From contig NZ_JAKFGN010000001.1 in assembly GCF_021502575.1 (NCBI RefSeq), positions 310,001 to 374,000 on the forward strand: DNA of 64,000 bases, given 5' to 3'. The position numbers were made by a program, and so were the translations under genes. Shown here piece by piece: positions 9,260-18,632 of this stretch (position 1 is the stretch's first letter; every line of letters begins with the position of its first letter). The notes under the pieces were generated by a model. That model did not search any database. It saw nothing but the letters and a program-made list of their open reading frames with translations, and had not been told where the DNA came from. Source of the DNA: Bradyrhizobium sp. G127 (GTDB taxonomy: Bacteria; Pseudomonadota; Alphaproteobacteria; Rhizobiales; Xanthobacteraceae).

Positions 9260-9718
9260 CTACCTTCCGGTGGAACCAAACCCGCCGCTGCCGCGATCCG
9301 TAGACGACAGCGCCGATACCTCCACCAGATTTGCCTGCGTCACCGCAGCGATGACAAGCTGGGCGATGCGTTCGCCGCGCCGGATCGTGAACGGCTCGTC
9401 GCCGTGATTGATCAAAAGCACTGAAACTTCGCCGCGATAGTCGGCGTCCACCGTGCCCGGCGCGTTGAGAACGGTCACGCCGTGCTTGAGCGCGAGGCCA
9501 GAGCGCGGCCGGACCTGCGCCTCGTGGCCCGGCGGCACCGCGATCATCAGCCCGGTCGGCACCAGCGCGCGTTGCCCGCGCGCCATCGTCAGCGGCCTGT
9601 CCTGTGGAACCGCAGCAAGCAGGTCGAGACCGGCAGCATGGGCGCTCTGATAGGCCGGCAGCGTGAGGCCTTCGGCGTGCGGCAGGCGCTGAATCTCGAC
9701 GGTGATGCTCAATGTCAT
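9260..9718 (-). CDS. dut: dUTP diphosphatase
   Basis: A 152-residue trimeric-type dUTPase that hydrolyses dUTP to dUMP and keeps uracil out of DNA. All five family motifs are visible in order: [45 protein letters not shown] and the flexible C-terminal [10 protein letters not shown]. Length is normal. The start at 9716-9718 overlaps the coaBC stop in ATGA, so dut is translated from the coaBC message and should share its control. Confidence 0.97.
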   Translation of the reverse strand: MTLSITVEIQRLPHAEGLTLPAYQSAHAAGLDLLAAVPQDRPLTMARGQRALVPTGLMIAVPPGHEAQVRPRSGLALKHGVTVLNAPGTVDADYRGEVSVLLINHGDEPFTIRRGERIAQLVIAAVTQANLVEVSALSSTDRGSGGFGSTGR

Positions 9719-11151
9719 GCGGGCTGTTGTCCTGCGGTCGTCACGATCTTCGCCACGAGGGCGTCGGCGACCTCCTCTTTGGTCATCACCGGCCAGGAAT
9801 CAATAGCGACATCAACAGCGACGTCGGCTTTATCCAGCGTAAGAACGTGGACCGTGTTGCGGTCGCCGCCCATGACGCCGGTTGCCGGCGACACATCGTT
9901 GGCGACGATCCAGTCGCAGCCCTTGCGTTTCAGCTTCGCGGTGGCGTTCTCGATCAGGTTCTGGGTCTCCGCTGCAAACCCGATCACAAGTTGCGGCCGG
10001 TTTTGCTTGAGTTTCGACACAGTGGCGAGAATGTCGGGATTCTCCACCAGTTGCAGGGGCGGCATGCCAGCGGATGTCTTCTTGATCTTCTGGTCGCCGG
10101 CATTGGCGACGCGCCAATCGGCTACCGCGGCGGCAAAGATTGCGATGTCCGCCGGCAGCGCAGCCTCGACCTGCGCCAGCATGTCGCGCGCGGATTCCAC
10201 ACGGATGACGCGAACGCCGGGAGGATCGTCGAGATCGACCGGGCCTGAGACCAGCGTGACGTCGGCGCCCGCATCCGCCGCGGATGCGGCAATGGCATAG
10301 CCCTGTTTGCCGGATGAGCGGTTGGCGATGTAGCGCACTGGGTCGATCGGCTCGTGGGTCGGCCCTGCGGTGATCAGGATTTTCTTGCCTGCCAGAGGTT
10401 TCGGCTGCGGCGGGCGAAGCATGGCGTCGGCAGCAGCGGCGATTTCCAGCGGTTCGGACATGCGGCCGACCCCGGCCTCGTTGGCCTCCGCCATCTCGCC
10501 GGAATTCGGGCCGATGAAATGGATGCCGTCACGCGCGAGCTGCGCGACGTTGCGCCTGGTGGCGGCATTGGCCCACATCAGGGGGTTCATCGCGGGTGCC
10601 AGCAGCACCGGTCGGTTGGTCGCCAGCAGGATCGCGGTGGCGAGATCGTCGGCATGGCCCTGCGCCATTTTTGCCATCAGGTCGGCGGTGGCGGGGGCCA
10701 CGACAATCAGGTCGGTGTCGCGGGCGAGGCGGATGTGGCCGGCGTCAAACTCGCTCTGGGCATCGAACAGGTCCGTGTAGCAGCGCTCGTCGGCCAGTGC
10801 AGAAGCTGTGAGCGGTGTGACAAACTGCTGCGCGGCGCGGGTCATGACGCAGCGGACATGGACGCCGCGATCCCTGAGCCTCCGGATCAGATCAAGCGCC
10901 TTGTAGGCAGCGATGCCGCCGCCGATGATGAGCGTGACGCGGGGCTTGTCTGTCACGGTGTGCGCGCGCTGCGGCCTGAGGGCTGACTTCACTTCGGGAG
11001 CCCTCGGCGCCGTAACGTCCGCGTGTCCTTCCGTGGCCCCGCGCAGGATCACCCGCACCTCGTCCTCGACTGAGCGGCCGTTTTGGGCGGCGCGCAACCG
11101 GAGGCTGGCTTTGAGGGCTTCGTCGAGCTTCCGGACGGTCAGACTGGCCAT
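9715..11151 (-). CDS. coaBC: CoaBC with an N-terminal ribbon-helix-helix domain
   Basis: A 478-residue protein with three parts. Residues 1-37 ([20 protein letters not shown] then [17 protein letters not shown]) look like an FitA/Arc-type ribbon-helix-helix DNA-binding domain of toxin-antitoxin systems. After a linker (38-70), residues 71-245 are CoaC, the flavin-dependent phosphopantothenoylcysteine decarboxylase, with GGGIAAYK, His139 in GHIRLAR and PAMNPLMW. From about 255 on is CoaB, the cysteine ligase, with [22 protein letters not shown] and the KIKK segment. The two enzymes make phosphopantetheine for coenzyme A. The ATG has GGGAG upstream and a promoter with palindromes 22 bases further. 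No toxin gene is adjacent. Confidence 0.93.
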   Translation of the reverse strand: MASLTVRKLDEALKASLRLRAAQNGRSVEDEVRVILRGATEGHADVTAPRAPEVKSALRPQRAHTVTDKPRVTLIIGGGIAAYKALDLIRRLRDRGVHVRCVMTRAAQQFVTPLTASALADERCYTDLFDAQSEFDAGHIRLARDTDLIVVAPATADLMAKMAQGHADDLATAILLATNRPVLLAPAMNPLMWANAATRRNVAQLARDGIHFIGPNSGEMAEANEAGVGRMSEPLEIAAAADAMLRPPQPKPLAGKKILITAGPTHEPIDPVRYIANRSSGKQGYAIAASAADAGADVTLVSGPVDLDDPPGVRVIRVESARDMLAQVEAALPADIAIFAAAVADWRVANAGDQKIKKTSAGMPPLQLVENPDILATVSKLKQNRPQLVIGFAAETQNLIENATAKLKRKGCDWIVANDVSPATGVMGGDRNTVHVLTLDKADVAVDVAIDSWPVMTKEEVADALVAKIVTTAGQQPA

Positions 11152-11172
11152 AAAATGCTCCCGTACGAGCAG

Positions 11173-11222
11173 TTTATAGCAAATGATTGCAATGCAATCA
11201 AATCATGACTGCAATGCTATCA
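11173..11222 (-). promoter_or_regulatory. coaBC promoter with two operator-like palindromes
   Basis: On the minus strand a -35 TTGATT (11196-11201) and a -10 TATAAA (11173-11178) are 17 bases apart, giving a short leader to the ATG at 11151. The palindrome TGATTGCAATGCAATCA at 11184-11200 has perfect 8-base arms and overlaps the -35 and spacer. A second, imperfect copy, TGACTGCAATGCTATCA, is at 11206-11222, centred 22 bases away (about two helical turns). This is how ribbon-helix-helix autorepressors usually bind. Confidence 0.7.
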
Positions 11223-11224
11223 GT

Positions 11225-12793
11225 TTAGCGAATGATCCAGAGAATGGCCATCAACGTCAGCGCGATCGCCCAGAGTGCCACTGTTTGCCAACGATTGCGC
11301 TGGGCTTCGGCCTTGCCGATGGCGGCGACCGTTTCGGGCGCCAGCACCAGCCCGTTGCGGGTCATGTCCTCGAACTGGTTCAGCACCGCGATCGAGCGCG
11401 CGGCAATCGCCGGCAGCCCGGACAGCACGCGGCCGAGTTCGCCCGCGCCCGCCACCGCGCCTTCGATCTTGCCTCGCGGTCCGAGATTGCGCTCGATCCA
11501 TTCGCGCACCACGGGATCGGCGGTGGTCCAGATATCGAGTTTGGGGTCGAAGCCGCGGGCCACGCCTTCCACCACCACCATGGTCTTCTGCAGCAGGATC
11601 AGTTCGGGCCGCGTGCGCATGTCGAACAGGCCGGTGACTTCGAGCAGCAGCGACAGCAGTTTCGCCATCGAGATTTCGTCGGCGGCGCGGTTGTGGATCG
11701 GCTCGCCGATGGCACGGATGGCCTGCGCGAAATTCTCCACCGAGTGATGCGCGGGGACATAGCCCGCCTCGAAATGCACCTCGGCGACGCGGCGGTAATC
11801 GCGCGTGATGAAGCCCAGCAGAATTTCCGCGAGGAAGCGCCGCTCCTTGAGGCCGAGCCGGCCCATGATGCCGAAGTCGACCGCGACCAGACGCCCAACC
11901 TCATCGACGAACAGATTGCCGGGGTGCATGTCGGCGTGGAAGAAGCCGTCGCGCAGGGCGTGACGCAGGAAATTCTGGATCACCTTGCGGCCGAGGTCCG
12001 GCAGGTCGATCTGCGCGGCCTCCAACCTGGCGCGATCGTTCAGTGCGATGCCGTCGATCCATTCCATCGTCAGCACATGATGGCTGGTGCGGTCCCAGTC
12101 CACCGTCGGCACGCGGAAGTCGTGATCGTCGCGGGTGTTCTCCGCCATTTCGGACAGCGCGGCTGCTTCCAGCCGCAGGTCCATTTCCATCGCCACCGAG
12201 CGAGCCAGCGTATCGACGATCTCGACCGGACGCAGGCGACGCGCTTCAGCGGAGACCGCTTCCATCTTGCGCGCGACGAACATGAAATCGCCGAGATCCT
12301 TGCGGAAGCGCCCGCCGACATTGGGGCGCAGCACCTTGACCGCGACCGGCGTGCGCACAGCGTCCTTCTCGACCTCGGCGCGATGCACCTGGGCAATGGA
12401 GGCGGCGGCGACGGATTCGCCGAAGCTTGCAAACACCTGCGCCACAGGCTTGTCGAACGCGGTGACGATCACGGCTTCGGCTTCAGCTTGGGGAAACGGC
12501 GGCAGGCGGTCCTGAAGATTCTCCAGGTCGCGCGCCATGGTGACGCCGACCACATCCGGCCGTGTGGCAAGGAACTGGCCGAGCTTGACGTACGTGGGAC
12601 CGAGCCGCGTCAGCGCGCGGGACAACCGTCCGCTGGTAGCTGCGCCGCGCCGTTCGATCAGCCGCGCGATCCTGATCGGCAGCACCGCCTGCGGCGGCAG
12701 TGACGACGGATCGGCAAAGCCGAACACGCCTTCGCGCGCGAACACGTAAGCCGCGCGCGCCAGCCTTGCGGTATGAGTGAGAGCTGCGATCAC
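11225..12793 (-). CDS. ubiB: UbiB-family protein for ubiquinone biosynthesis
   Basis: A 522-residue ABC1/UbiB atypical kinase, an ATPase-like factor needed for ubiquinone synthesis at the inner membrane. It shows the family KxGQ motif ([13 protein letters not shown]), [23 protein letters not shown], the catalytic-like [14 protein letters not shown] and VDFGIMGRL, and a hydrophobic C-terminal stretch ending [17 protein letters not shown]. The GTG start at 12791-12793 overlaps the ubiE stop (GTGA); the open frame continues upstream out of homology, so that extension is rejected. coaBC follows after 73 bases with its own promoter. Confidence 0.95.
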   Translation of the reverse strand: MIAALTHTARLARAAYVFAREGVFGFADPSSLPPQAVLPIRIARLIERRGAATSGRLSRALTRLGPTYVKLGQFLATRPDVVGVTMARDLENLQDRLPPFPQAEAEAVIVTAFDKPVAQVFASFGESVAAASIAQVHRAEVEKDAVRTPVAVKVLRPNVGGRFRKDLGDFMFVARKMEAVSAEARRLRPVEIVDTLARSVAMEMDLRLEAAALSEMAENTRDDHDFRVPTVDWDRTSHHVLTMEWIDGIALNDRARLEAAQIDLPDLGRKVIQNFLRHALRDGFFHADMHPGNLFVDEVGRLVAVDFGIMGRLGLKERRFLAEILLGFITRDYRRVAEVHFEAGYVPAHHSVENFAQAIRAIGEPIHNRAADEISMAKLLSLLLEVTGLFDMRTRPELILLQKTMVVVEGVARGFDPKLDIWTTADPVVREWIERNLGPRGKIEGAVAGAGELGRVLSGLPAIAARSIAVLNQFEDMTRNGLVLAPETVAAIGKAEAQRNRWQTVALWAIALTLMAILWIIR

Positions 12794-13557
12794 AAACGCC
12801 AGCCTGAATGCAGCGCGACGATGCCGCCGGACATGACGTCGTATTTGACGCGCGAGAAGCCCGCGGCGCGGATCATGTCGGCGAAGGCGTTCGGCTTGGG
12901 AAACTGCCGGATCGATTCCACCAGATAGCGATAGGATTCGGCGTCGCCGGTCACGGCCTTGCCCAGCTGCGGGATCACGTTGAACGAGAACAGGTCGTAG
13001 ATCCTGTCGAGGCCTGGCACATCGACGGACGAGAATTCCAGGCACAGAAAACGCGAGCCGGGTTTCAGCACGCGATAGGCCTCGCTCAAGGCCAAGGGAA
13101 TGCGCGGCACGTTGCGGATGCCGAATGCGATGGTGTAGGCGTCGAAGCTCTTGTCCGGGAAGGCGAGGGATTCGGCGTTGCCTTCGACGAACGACACCTG
13201 ATGATCGAGACGCTGCGCCACGGCGCGCTCGCGGCCGACGGCGAGCATCTCGCCGTTGATGTCGCAGACGGTGGCATGAAATCCGCTGCCGGATGCTTTC
13301 GCCGCGCGGAAGGAAATATCGCCGGTGCCACCAGCCACGTCGAGCAGTGCGAACGGCGCGTCGCCGCGCGGCGGATTCAGCGCGGTGATCATCGCCTCTT
13401 TCCAGAGCCGGTGCATGCCCCCGGACATCAGGTCGTTCATCAGGTCGTACCGCTTCGCCACGCTGTGAAACACCTCGTTCACCAGCGTCTGCTTGTCGCC
13501 GAGCTCCACGTCGCGGAAGCCGAAATGCGTCGTTCCGTCAGGCCGTTCCATACTCAT
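12790..13557 (-). CDS. ubiE: UbiE, demethylmenaquinone/2-methoxybenzoquinol C-methyltransferase
   Basis: A SAM-dependent C-methyltransferase of ubiquinone synthesis, about 255 residues from the ATG at 13557. It has [24 protein letters not shown] at the start of homology, the glycine-rich SAM site [27 protein letters not shown] and the C-terminal [12 protein letters not shown]. An ATG two codons inside (13551) is also possible, and the open frame runs 27 codons further upstream without family similarity. It is coupled to ubiB by a four-base overlap and points away from the glyoxalase-like gene. Confidence 0.95.
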   Translation of the reverse strand: MSMERPDGTTHFGFRDVELGDKQTLVNEVFHSVAKRYDLMNDLMSGGMHRLWKEAMITALNPPRGDAPFALLDVAGGTGDISFRAAKASGSGFHATVCDINGEMLAVGRERAVAQRLDHQVSFVEGNAESLAFPDKSFDAYTIAFGIRNVPRIPLALSEAYRVLKPGSRFLCLEFSSVDVPGLDRIYDLFSFNVIPQLGKAVTGDAESYRYLVESIRQFPKPNAFADMIRAAGFSRVKYDVMSGGIVALHSGWRL

Positions 13558-13687
13558 CCAATCCAGGCGGCTTTTTGCGGCGGGACCATAGCCTGCCGCG
13601 CGACAGCGCGCTACATACCGCGTCGCGGGCGCATGCACCGAAAATGCCGGGCATCAGGGTTAATGCGCGACATTGAAAGGGACTTTT

Positions 13688-14065
13688 ATGTCTGTTCAAT
13701 TCACCAAAGTCATTCCGATTCTGCGGATGTTCGACATCCGCAAGGCGCGCGAGTTTTATCTGGATTATCTCGGTTTCAAGGTCGATTTCGAGCATCGGCA
13801 CGAGCCTGACTTGCCGCTGTTCATGGGCATTTCGCGTAGCGGCGTTCAGCTGTTCCTGAGCGAGCACCATGGCTCCGGCTCGCCCGGCATACACATCACC
13901 ATCGAAACCGTCGGAGTCGCCGGTTTTCATGCCGAACTCATGGCAAAGGGCTACAACTACATGCGCCCCGGCCTCGAGAAGCAGCCGTGGGGCGCGACCA
14001 CGGTGACCGTGTACGATCCGTTCTCCAATCACATCACCTTCAGCGAGGATGACAACGTCGCATGA
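13688..14065 (+). CDS. Glyoxalase/bleomycin-resistance-like (VOC) protein
   Basis: A 125-residue single VOC-fold protein. FDIRKAREFYLDYLGFKVDFEH is the usual first beta-alpha unit, and PWGATTVTVYDPFSNHITFSE the last. It resembles the bleomycin-resistance branch of the family, but substrate is unknown. AAAGGGA precedes the ATG, so the five-residue longer frame from 13673 is not used. mutM starts nine bases after its stop, suggesting a shared transcript. Confidence 0.8.
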   Translation: MSVQFTKVIPILRMFDIRKAREFYLDYLGFKVDFEHRHEPDLPLFMGISRSGVQLFLSEHHGSGSPGIHITIETVGVAGFHAELMAKGYNYMRPGLEKQPWGATTVTVYDPFSNHITFSEDDNVA

Positions 14066-14074
14066 GCGCAGCCG

Positions 14075-14956
14075 GTGCCTGAATTACCCGAGGTCGAAAC
14101 GGTCCGCCGCGGTCTGCAGCCGGTGATGGAGGGCCAGTGCATTTCACGGCTCGAGACTCGCCGTGACGGTCTGCGGTTTCCGTTTCAGAAGGATTTTGTG
14201 GCGCGGCTGGAAGGCCATGTGGTGACGGGCCTTGGCCGCCGCGCCAAATACCTGATGGCGGATCTCGACAGCGGCGACGTGCTCCTGATGCATCTCGGCA
14301 TGTCGGGGTCGTTCCGCGTGGTGCTGCCCGAAGGCGAGAGCCGGCCGGGCGAATTTCACTATCCACGCAGCGAGAATCGCAACCATGATCATGTGGTGTT
14401 TCACATGGCGTCGGGTGCTGTGATCTCGTTCAACGATCCGCGCCGCTTCGGCTACATGAAGATTGTTGCGCGCAAGGACCTCGATGCGGAGCCGCTGCTG
14501 CGCGGGCTTGGCCCTGAGCCTTTGGGAAACGCGTTCGACGCCGCGATGCTGGCGCATGCCTGCGCGGGAAAGAAGACTTCGCTGAAGGCCGCATTGCTCG
14601 ATCAGCGCGTGGTGGCGGGATTAGGCAACATCTATGTCTGCGAGGCGCTGTTTCGCGCGCATCTGTCGCCGAAGCGCCAGGCGTCGACGCTGGCCGATCG
14701 CAAGGGCGGGCCGACGGATCGCGCGAAACATCTGGTGACGGCGATTCACACCGTATTGAACGCAGCGATCAAGGCGGGCGGCTCGTCGCTGCGCGATCAC
14801 CGCCAGACCGACGGCGAGCTCGGCTATTTCCAGCACTCGTTTCTGGTCTATGATCGCGAGGGCCAGCCATGCACGACGCCGAAATGCTCCGGCACGGTGA
14901 CGCGATTCACGCAGAACGGGCGATCGACGTTCTGGTGCCCGAGTTGCCAGAAGTAA
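14075..14956 (+). CDS. mutM: Formamidopyrimidine-DNA glycosylase
   Basis: A 293-residue Fpg/MutM, removing 8-oxoguanine from DNA by base excision and lyase activity. The protein starts [13 protein letters not shown] after the initiator (GTG at 14075), giving the catalytic Pro2 and Glu3; the beta-hairpin Lys lies in [11 protein letters not shown], and MHLGMSGSF follows. The C-terminal zinc finger is complete: CTTPKC ... FWCPSCQK. Length matches the family in this group. It follows the VOC gene closely. Confidence 0.97.
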   Translation: MPELPEVETVRRGLQPVMEGQCISRLETRRDGLRFPFQKDFVARLEGHVVTGLGRRAKYLMADLDSGDVLLMHLGMSGSFRVVLPEGESRPGEFHYPRSENRNHDHVVFHMASGAVISFNDPRRFGYMKIVARKDLDAEPLLRGLGPEPLGNAFDAAMLAHACAGKKTSLKAALLDQRVVAGLGNIYVCEALFRAHLSPKRQASTLADRKGGPTDRAKHLVTAIHTVLNAAIKAGGSSLRDHRQTDGELGYFQHSFLVYDREGQPCTTPKCSGTVTRFTQNGRSTFWCPSCQK

Positions 14957-15152
14957 CAGCGTTCGGTGCAAGCCGGGGGCGGCCGGTTGCGGGATTCGCA
15001 TGGGCTGAATTGCCACACAAACGAAATGTCAAAATGGTGACGGAGTTCAGCGCATAAGGCGGGATGGTGACGATTCCGTGCGCGCTCCTTTCCTGGCCGG
15101 GAGCGCGGGTGATTGCGATGCAACCACGCCAGTTTTGCTGCGAGCGGCCGGA

Positions 15153-16544
15153 TTATTTCCGTACACACACCAGCCGCAGCACCGAGGCTTTCGCATCGAC
15201 TGGCCCTGAGGCAACGGTCACGCCTTTCGCCCGCAAGAATTCGCGCACCGAATCCGCCGGGACCAGCAGCGCCTGCGACGGCAGCGGGATGCCGGCCGGT
15301 CCTGCAACGACGGCGGGCTTCAGCCGCGCGATGCCGGCGAATTTTCCATCGCTGTCGATGGCCGCAGCGCCGGAGAAGCCGACCGCAGGCTCCGGCGACA
15401 GGGTCATGTCGGCGCCGGCGGGCGCGGCCACGGCGGCGAGAGTGGTCACGGCGTTGCGGCCGCCCTGATTTTGCGGATCGGAAATGCCGGTGATGCTGAC
15501 ACTGGATTTTGCTGCGCCATTGCCGGATAGCGCCAGCGGCTTCAATCCGCCGGCACCGTAGATTCGAAGCAGCGCCAGTTCGCGTGCTTCGTCATCGGCA
15601 ATGCGGGTCGCATTGCCATAGCCCGGCACCGCGATGGTCACGCAGCCGTCGGTGGCCTGACGCTCGGCGACGATGGTGCCGTCGGCGCCGACGATAATGC
15701 CGGTGGAGTATTCGACCTTCTTGCGCGGCGGCGGCAGGTTCTGCGCCACGGCATTGCCGGGGAACGGATTGTAGGCGCTCGACATCGCCACGGTGACGGG
15801 AGTCATCGTGCCCTCGGTGGCCTGATCGTACATGATGGTGAGGATGCGGACCTCGTCGTCGCGGGTCTGGCCGCGCACGTAGAATTTCTTCAGGCCCTGC
15901 GATCCGGACAGCACGAAGAAATCCGGCTTCACCACGCTGTAGTCGATCTTGCGCGCGTTGAGCTTCTTCTCCTTGTCGGCGACAGTTGCTGTCGTGGCGC
16001 CGGCTTCCTTGCGGCGGGCAAATTCGATCTGGATGCTGCCGGTGGCGGACGACCATTTGGTGCCTGAAATGTCGCTGACGATCAGCGGCACCAGCTTGGT
16101 CGGCAGGCCGACGCGCGCGCCGCTGGTGGCGTCGCTGACGATTTTCCAGCCGACATTGTCCTGCAGCTTTTTCGCTTCGGCGCGCAGCACGCCGCGTTCC
16201 TGCGGGTTCAGCACGCCGGTCTGTTTGCCGCCGTGATCCTTCTGGAATGTCTTGATGGCGTTGACCATCCGCTCGCTGACTTCGCCGGTGATCGTGCCGT
16301 TATAGAGGCTGACCCAGGCGAGATCCGACTGGATCGCAAGCCGATCGGCCTGCGCCATGGCATTGGCCGTGTCGGCCGGGGTCTGGGTGGCGGGCCGGAT
16401 CGGCACCGTGGCGACGGGCTTCGGCTTGATCGCCGGGGCGGCCGGGGGCGCTTGCCGGGCGGGCGGCGTCTGCGCAGCAGCGGTCCCGAGCAGGGCCGCC
16501 AGCATCGCGGCACTGGCGAGCGGCAGTTTCATGATTGGTCTCAT
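15153..16544 (-). CDS. Secreted trypsin-like protein with degenerate catalytic residues
   Basis: A 463-residue exported protein. Residues 1-25 form a signal peptide (ending GTAAAQ), followed by a Pro/Ala-rich linker, a peptidoglycan-binding-like repeat (about 70-125, ITGEVSERMVNAIKTFQKDHGG) and a trypsin-like half (about 278-440). Aligned by eye with HtrA-like proteases, Ser391 is kept in GFSGAAA, but the His position looks like Gln296 in AERQATDGC and the Asp position like Glu322 in ARELALLRI. It may thus be a binding protein rather than an active peptidase. An ATG at 16532 is an alternative start; the frame upstream of 16544 runs into a repeat. Confidence 0.7.
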   Translation of the reverse strand: MRPIMKLPLASAAMLAALLGTAAAQTPPARQAPPAAPAIKPKPVATVPIRPATQTPADTANAMAQADRLAIQSDLAWVSLYNGTITGEVSERMVNAIKTFQKDHGGKQTGVLNPQERGVLRAEAKKLQDNVGWKIVSDATSGARVGLPTKLVPLIVSDISGTKWSSATGSIQIEFARRKEAGATTATVADKEKKLNARKIDYSVVKPDFFVLSGSQGLKKFYVRGQTRDDEVRILTIMYDQATEGTMTPVTVAMSSAYNPFPGNAVAQNLPPPRKKVEYSTGIIVGADGTIVAERQATDGCVTIAVPGYGNATRIADDEARELALLRIYGAGGLKPLALSGNGAAKSSVSITGISDPQNQGGRNAVTTLAAVAAPAGADMTLSPEPAVGFSGAAAIDSDGKFAGIARLKPAVVAGPAGIPLPSQALLVPADSVREFLRAKGVTVASGPVDAKASVLRLVCVRK

Positions 16545-16571
16545 AGCTGGTAAGAAGCGCGTCTGAGCATA

Positions 16572-16620
16572 GAGCATGATCCCGAAAAGTGGATACCGGT
16601 TTTCGGACAAGATCGTGCTC
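16572..16620. repeat. Dispersed palindrome, GAGCATGATC family
   Basis: A 49-base inverted repeat, beginning GAGCATGATC and ending GATCGTGCTC, with CCGAAAAGTGG and CCGGTTTTCGG between. The same kind recurs at 50198-50245, a half copy lies at 34667-34695 and a diverged one at 45893-45950. It sits upstream of the divergent exported protein and MoeB genes. Confidence 0.8.
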
Positions 16621-16706
16621 CAGTATAATGATGGTTTGTCCCCTGTGATGACGCGCTGGTTCGACAGCCGGGGCAAAATATCTGACGCGAAGGTGACGAC
16701 ACCGGA

Positions 16707-17507
16707 ATGCTGACATCAGAGGAACTGGAGCGGTACGCGCGCCATATTGTGCTGCGCGAGGTCGGTGGTCCCGGTCAGGCGGCGCTGAAGGCGGCGCGGG
16801 TGCTGGTGATCGGCGCGGGCGGGCTTGGCGCGCCGGGCCTGATGTATCTGGCGGCGGCTGGGATCGGTACGCTGGGCGTGGTCGATGACGACGAGGTGTC
16901 GCTGTCCAACCTGCAACGCCAGATCATTCACGCCACGCCGGATGTCGGGCGATTGAAGGTCGACAGCGCCGCCGACCGGATTCTGGCGCTCAATCCGCAT
17001 GTCGTGTTGAGCACCCATGCGGTGCGGCTCAACGCGACGAACGCGATGGATATTATCGGCGGCTACGATGTGATTGTCGACGGCTCGGACAATTTCGCCA
17101 CGCGCTATCTGGTGTCGGACGCGTGCTATCTTGCGAAGAAAACATTGATTGCGGGTGCGCTCGGGGTGTTCGACGCGTCGCTGACCACGGTCCGCGCGCA
17201 CGGCGTAAATGACAAAGGCGAGTTGAATCCAACCTATCGCTGCCTGTTTCCGGAGGCGCCGCCGCCCGGCACCACGCCGACCTGCGAGGAGGCGGGCGTG
17301 CTCGGCGCGCTGGCCGGCGTGCTCGGTTCGATGATGGCGCTGGAAGCGATCAGAGAAATCGTCGGCTTCGGCGAAAGCCTTGTCGGGCGGCTGGTGATGA
17401 TCGATGCTCGCGCGATGCGGTTCGAGACGTTGCGTTACGCGCGCGATCCATCAAACCCGCTGAATGGAGATGCGCCGACGATCACGGATCTGTCGGCGCA
17501 TCGCTGA
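16707..17507 (+). CDS. moeB: MoeB/ThiF-family adenylyltransferase
   Basis: A 266-residue E1-like enzyme that adenylates the C-terminus of a small sulfur-carrier protein (MoaD or ThiS). It shows RYARHIVLREVGGPGQ, the nucleotide site VLVIGAGGLGAPGL, NLQRQIIH with the conserved Arg, and TPTCEEAGVLG, whose Cys is at the position of the family's catalytic thiol. Only three cysteines are visible and none forms a CxxC pair, so the structural zinc of E. coli MoeB seems to be absent. MoeB and ThiF cannot be told apart by sequence alone; no moa or thi gene is nearby. Confidence 0.85.
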   Translation: MLTSEELERYARHIVLREVGGPGQAALKAARVLVIGAGGLGAPGLMYLAAAGIGTLGVVDDDEVSLSNLQRQIIHATPDVGRLKVDSAADRILALNPHVVLSTHAVRLNATNAMDIIGGYDVIVDGSDNFATRYLVSDACYLAKKTLIAGALGVFDASLTTVRAHGVNDKGELNPTYRCLFPEAPPPGTTPTCEEAGVLGALAGVLGSMMALEAIREIVGFGESLVGRLVMIDARAMRFETLRYARDPSNPLNGDAPTITDLSAHR

Positions 17508-17509
17508 TG

Positions 17510-18511
17510 TTATGCGTGGACGCGCTTTTCGCTGTCGAGATGCGCGATCTGTTCGGGCGCGTAGCGCTCACCCTTTGCGACGCCGAGGGGGAAGGCCTTG
17601 TCCAGCGTCGCAAGATGCGCAGGCGACAGTTTCACATTTAGCGCGCCAAGCGCCTCGGTGAGGCGCTCACGCCGCCGCGCGCCGACCAGCGGCACGATGT
17701 CCTGTCCCTGCGTCGCCACCCAGGCGATTGCCATCTGCGCGACCGTGACGCCGAGATCGGCGGCCACAGCGCGCAGCGGTTCGAGCAATGCCAGGTTGGC
17801 ATCGACATTGCCGGCCTGGAAGCGCGGGCTCAGGACGCGGAAATCCTGCGGGCCGCTTGCTTTCGACCAGTGACCGCTGATGAGGCCGCGCGACAGCACG
17901 CCGTAGGCGGTGATCGCGATGCCCAGGTCGCGGCAGGTCGCGAGGATGTCGTTCTCGATGCCGCGTGAGATCAGCGAATATTCGATCTGAAGATCGGCAA
18001 TCGGATGCACGGCATGGGCACGGCGGATGGTCTCGGAGCCGACTTCCGACAGACCGATATGCTTGATGTCGCCGGCCTTCACGAGGTCCGCCATCGCGCC
18101 GATGGTTTCTTCAATCGGGACATTGGGATCGAGTCGCGCCGGACGATAGATGTCGATGGCATCGACGCCGAGGCGCACCAGCGAATAGGCGGCAAAGTTC
18201 TTGATTGCCGCCGGACGGCAATCGATGCCGTTGAAGCCGTAACGGCGGTCGCGTAGCGCGCCGAACTTGACGCTGATCTGGAGATTGTCGCGGCTGCGGC
18301 CGGCGAGCGCTTCGCGGATCAGCAGTTCGTTGTGGCCCATGCCGTAGAAATCGCCGGTGTCGAGCAGGGTAATGCCGGCGTCGAGTGCGGCGTGGATGGT
18401 GGCGATGCTCTCGGCGCGGTCGGCCGGGCCGTAAAAATCCGACATGCCCATGCAGCCGAGACCGATGGCGGAAACCTTGGGACCGGTGGCGCCCAGTCTG
18501 CGAATATCCAT
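17510..18511 (-). CDS. Aldo/keto reductase
   Basis: A 333-residue NADPH-dependent aldo/keto reductase fold: [38 protein letters not shown] with the Asp and Tyr of the active site, and Lys in ISVKFG. Where most relatives have YQHRVDP this protein has YRPARLDP, so the usual catalytic His is replaced by Ala. This RPARLDP variant is, as I recall, shared by a subgroup of the family. GGAGAA precedes the ATG at 18511. It is divergent from the LysR regulator at 18633, its likely controller, and convergent with moeB with two bases between. Confidence 0.88.
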   Translation of the reverse strand: MDIRRLGATGPKVSAIGLGCMGMSDFYGPADRAESIATIHAALDAGITLLDTGDFYGMGHNELLIREALAGRSRDNLQISVKFGALRDRRYGFNGIDCRPAAIKNFAAYSLVRLGVDAIDIYRPARLDPNVPIEETIGAMADLVKAGDIKHIGLSEVGSETIRRAHAVHPIADLQIEYSLISRGIENDILATCRDLGIAITAYGVLSRGLISGHWSKASGPQDFRVLSPRFQAGNVDANLALLEPLRAVAADLGVTVAQMAIAWVATQGQDIVPLVGARRRERLTEALGALNVKLSPAHLATLDKAFPLGVAKGERYAPEQIAHLDSEKRVHA

Positions 18512-18590
18512 GGTGGTTCTCCTTCGTGACGCGGGCCGGTCTCTCCGGCCGCAATGACGAGGCTGATATGAGGCAATCCGCATTAAACGA

Positions 18591-18631
18591 TAAGATAGAC
18601 AATCTTAAATAGCGTGTTCATTATATCGAAC
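18591..18631. promoter_or_regulatory. Operator-like inverted repeats between aldo/keto reductase and LysR genes
   Basis: TAAGAT(N5)ATCTTA at 18591-18607 is a perfect 6-base inverted repeat. A second one, GTTC(N8)GAAC at 18616-18631, almost touches the LysR start. Both fit the dyads bound by LysR-type regulators in divergent promoters. Confidence 0.5.
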
Positions 18632-18632
18632 A

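Noticed and set aside
9715-11151. A toxin-antitoxin pair at the coaBC start
   Set aside because: The antitoxin-like domain is part of CoaBC and there is no PIN-domain or other toxin gene beside it.
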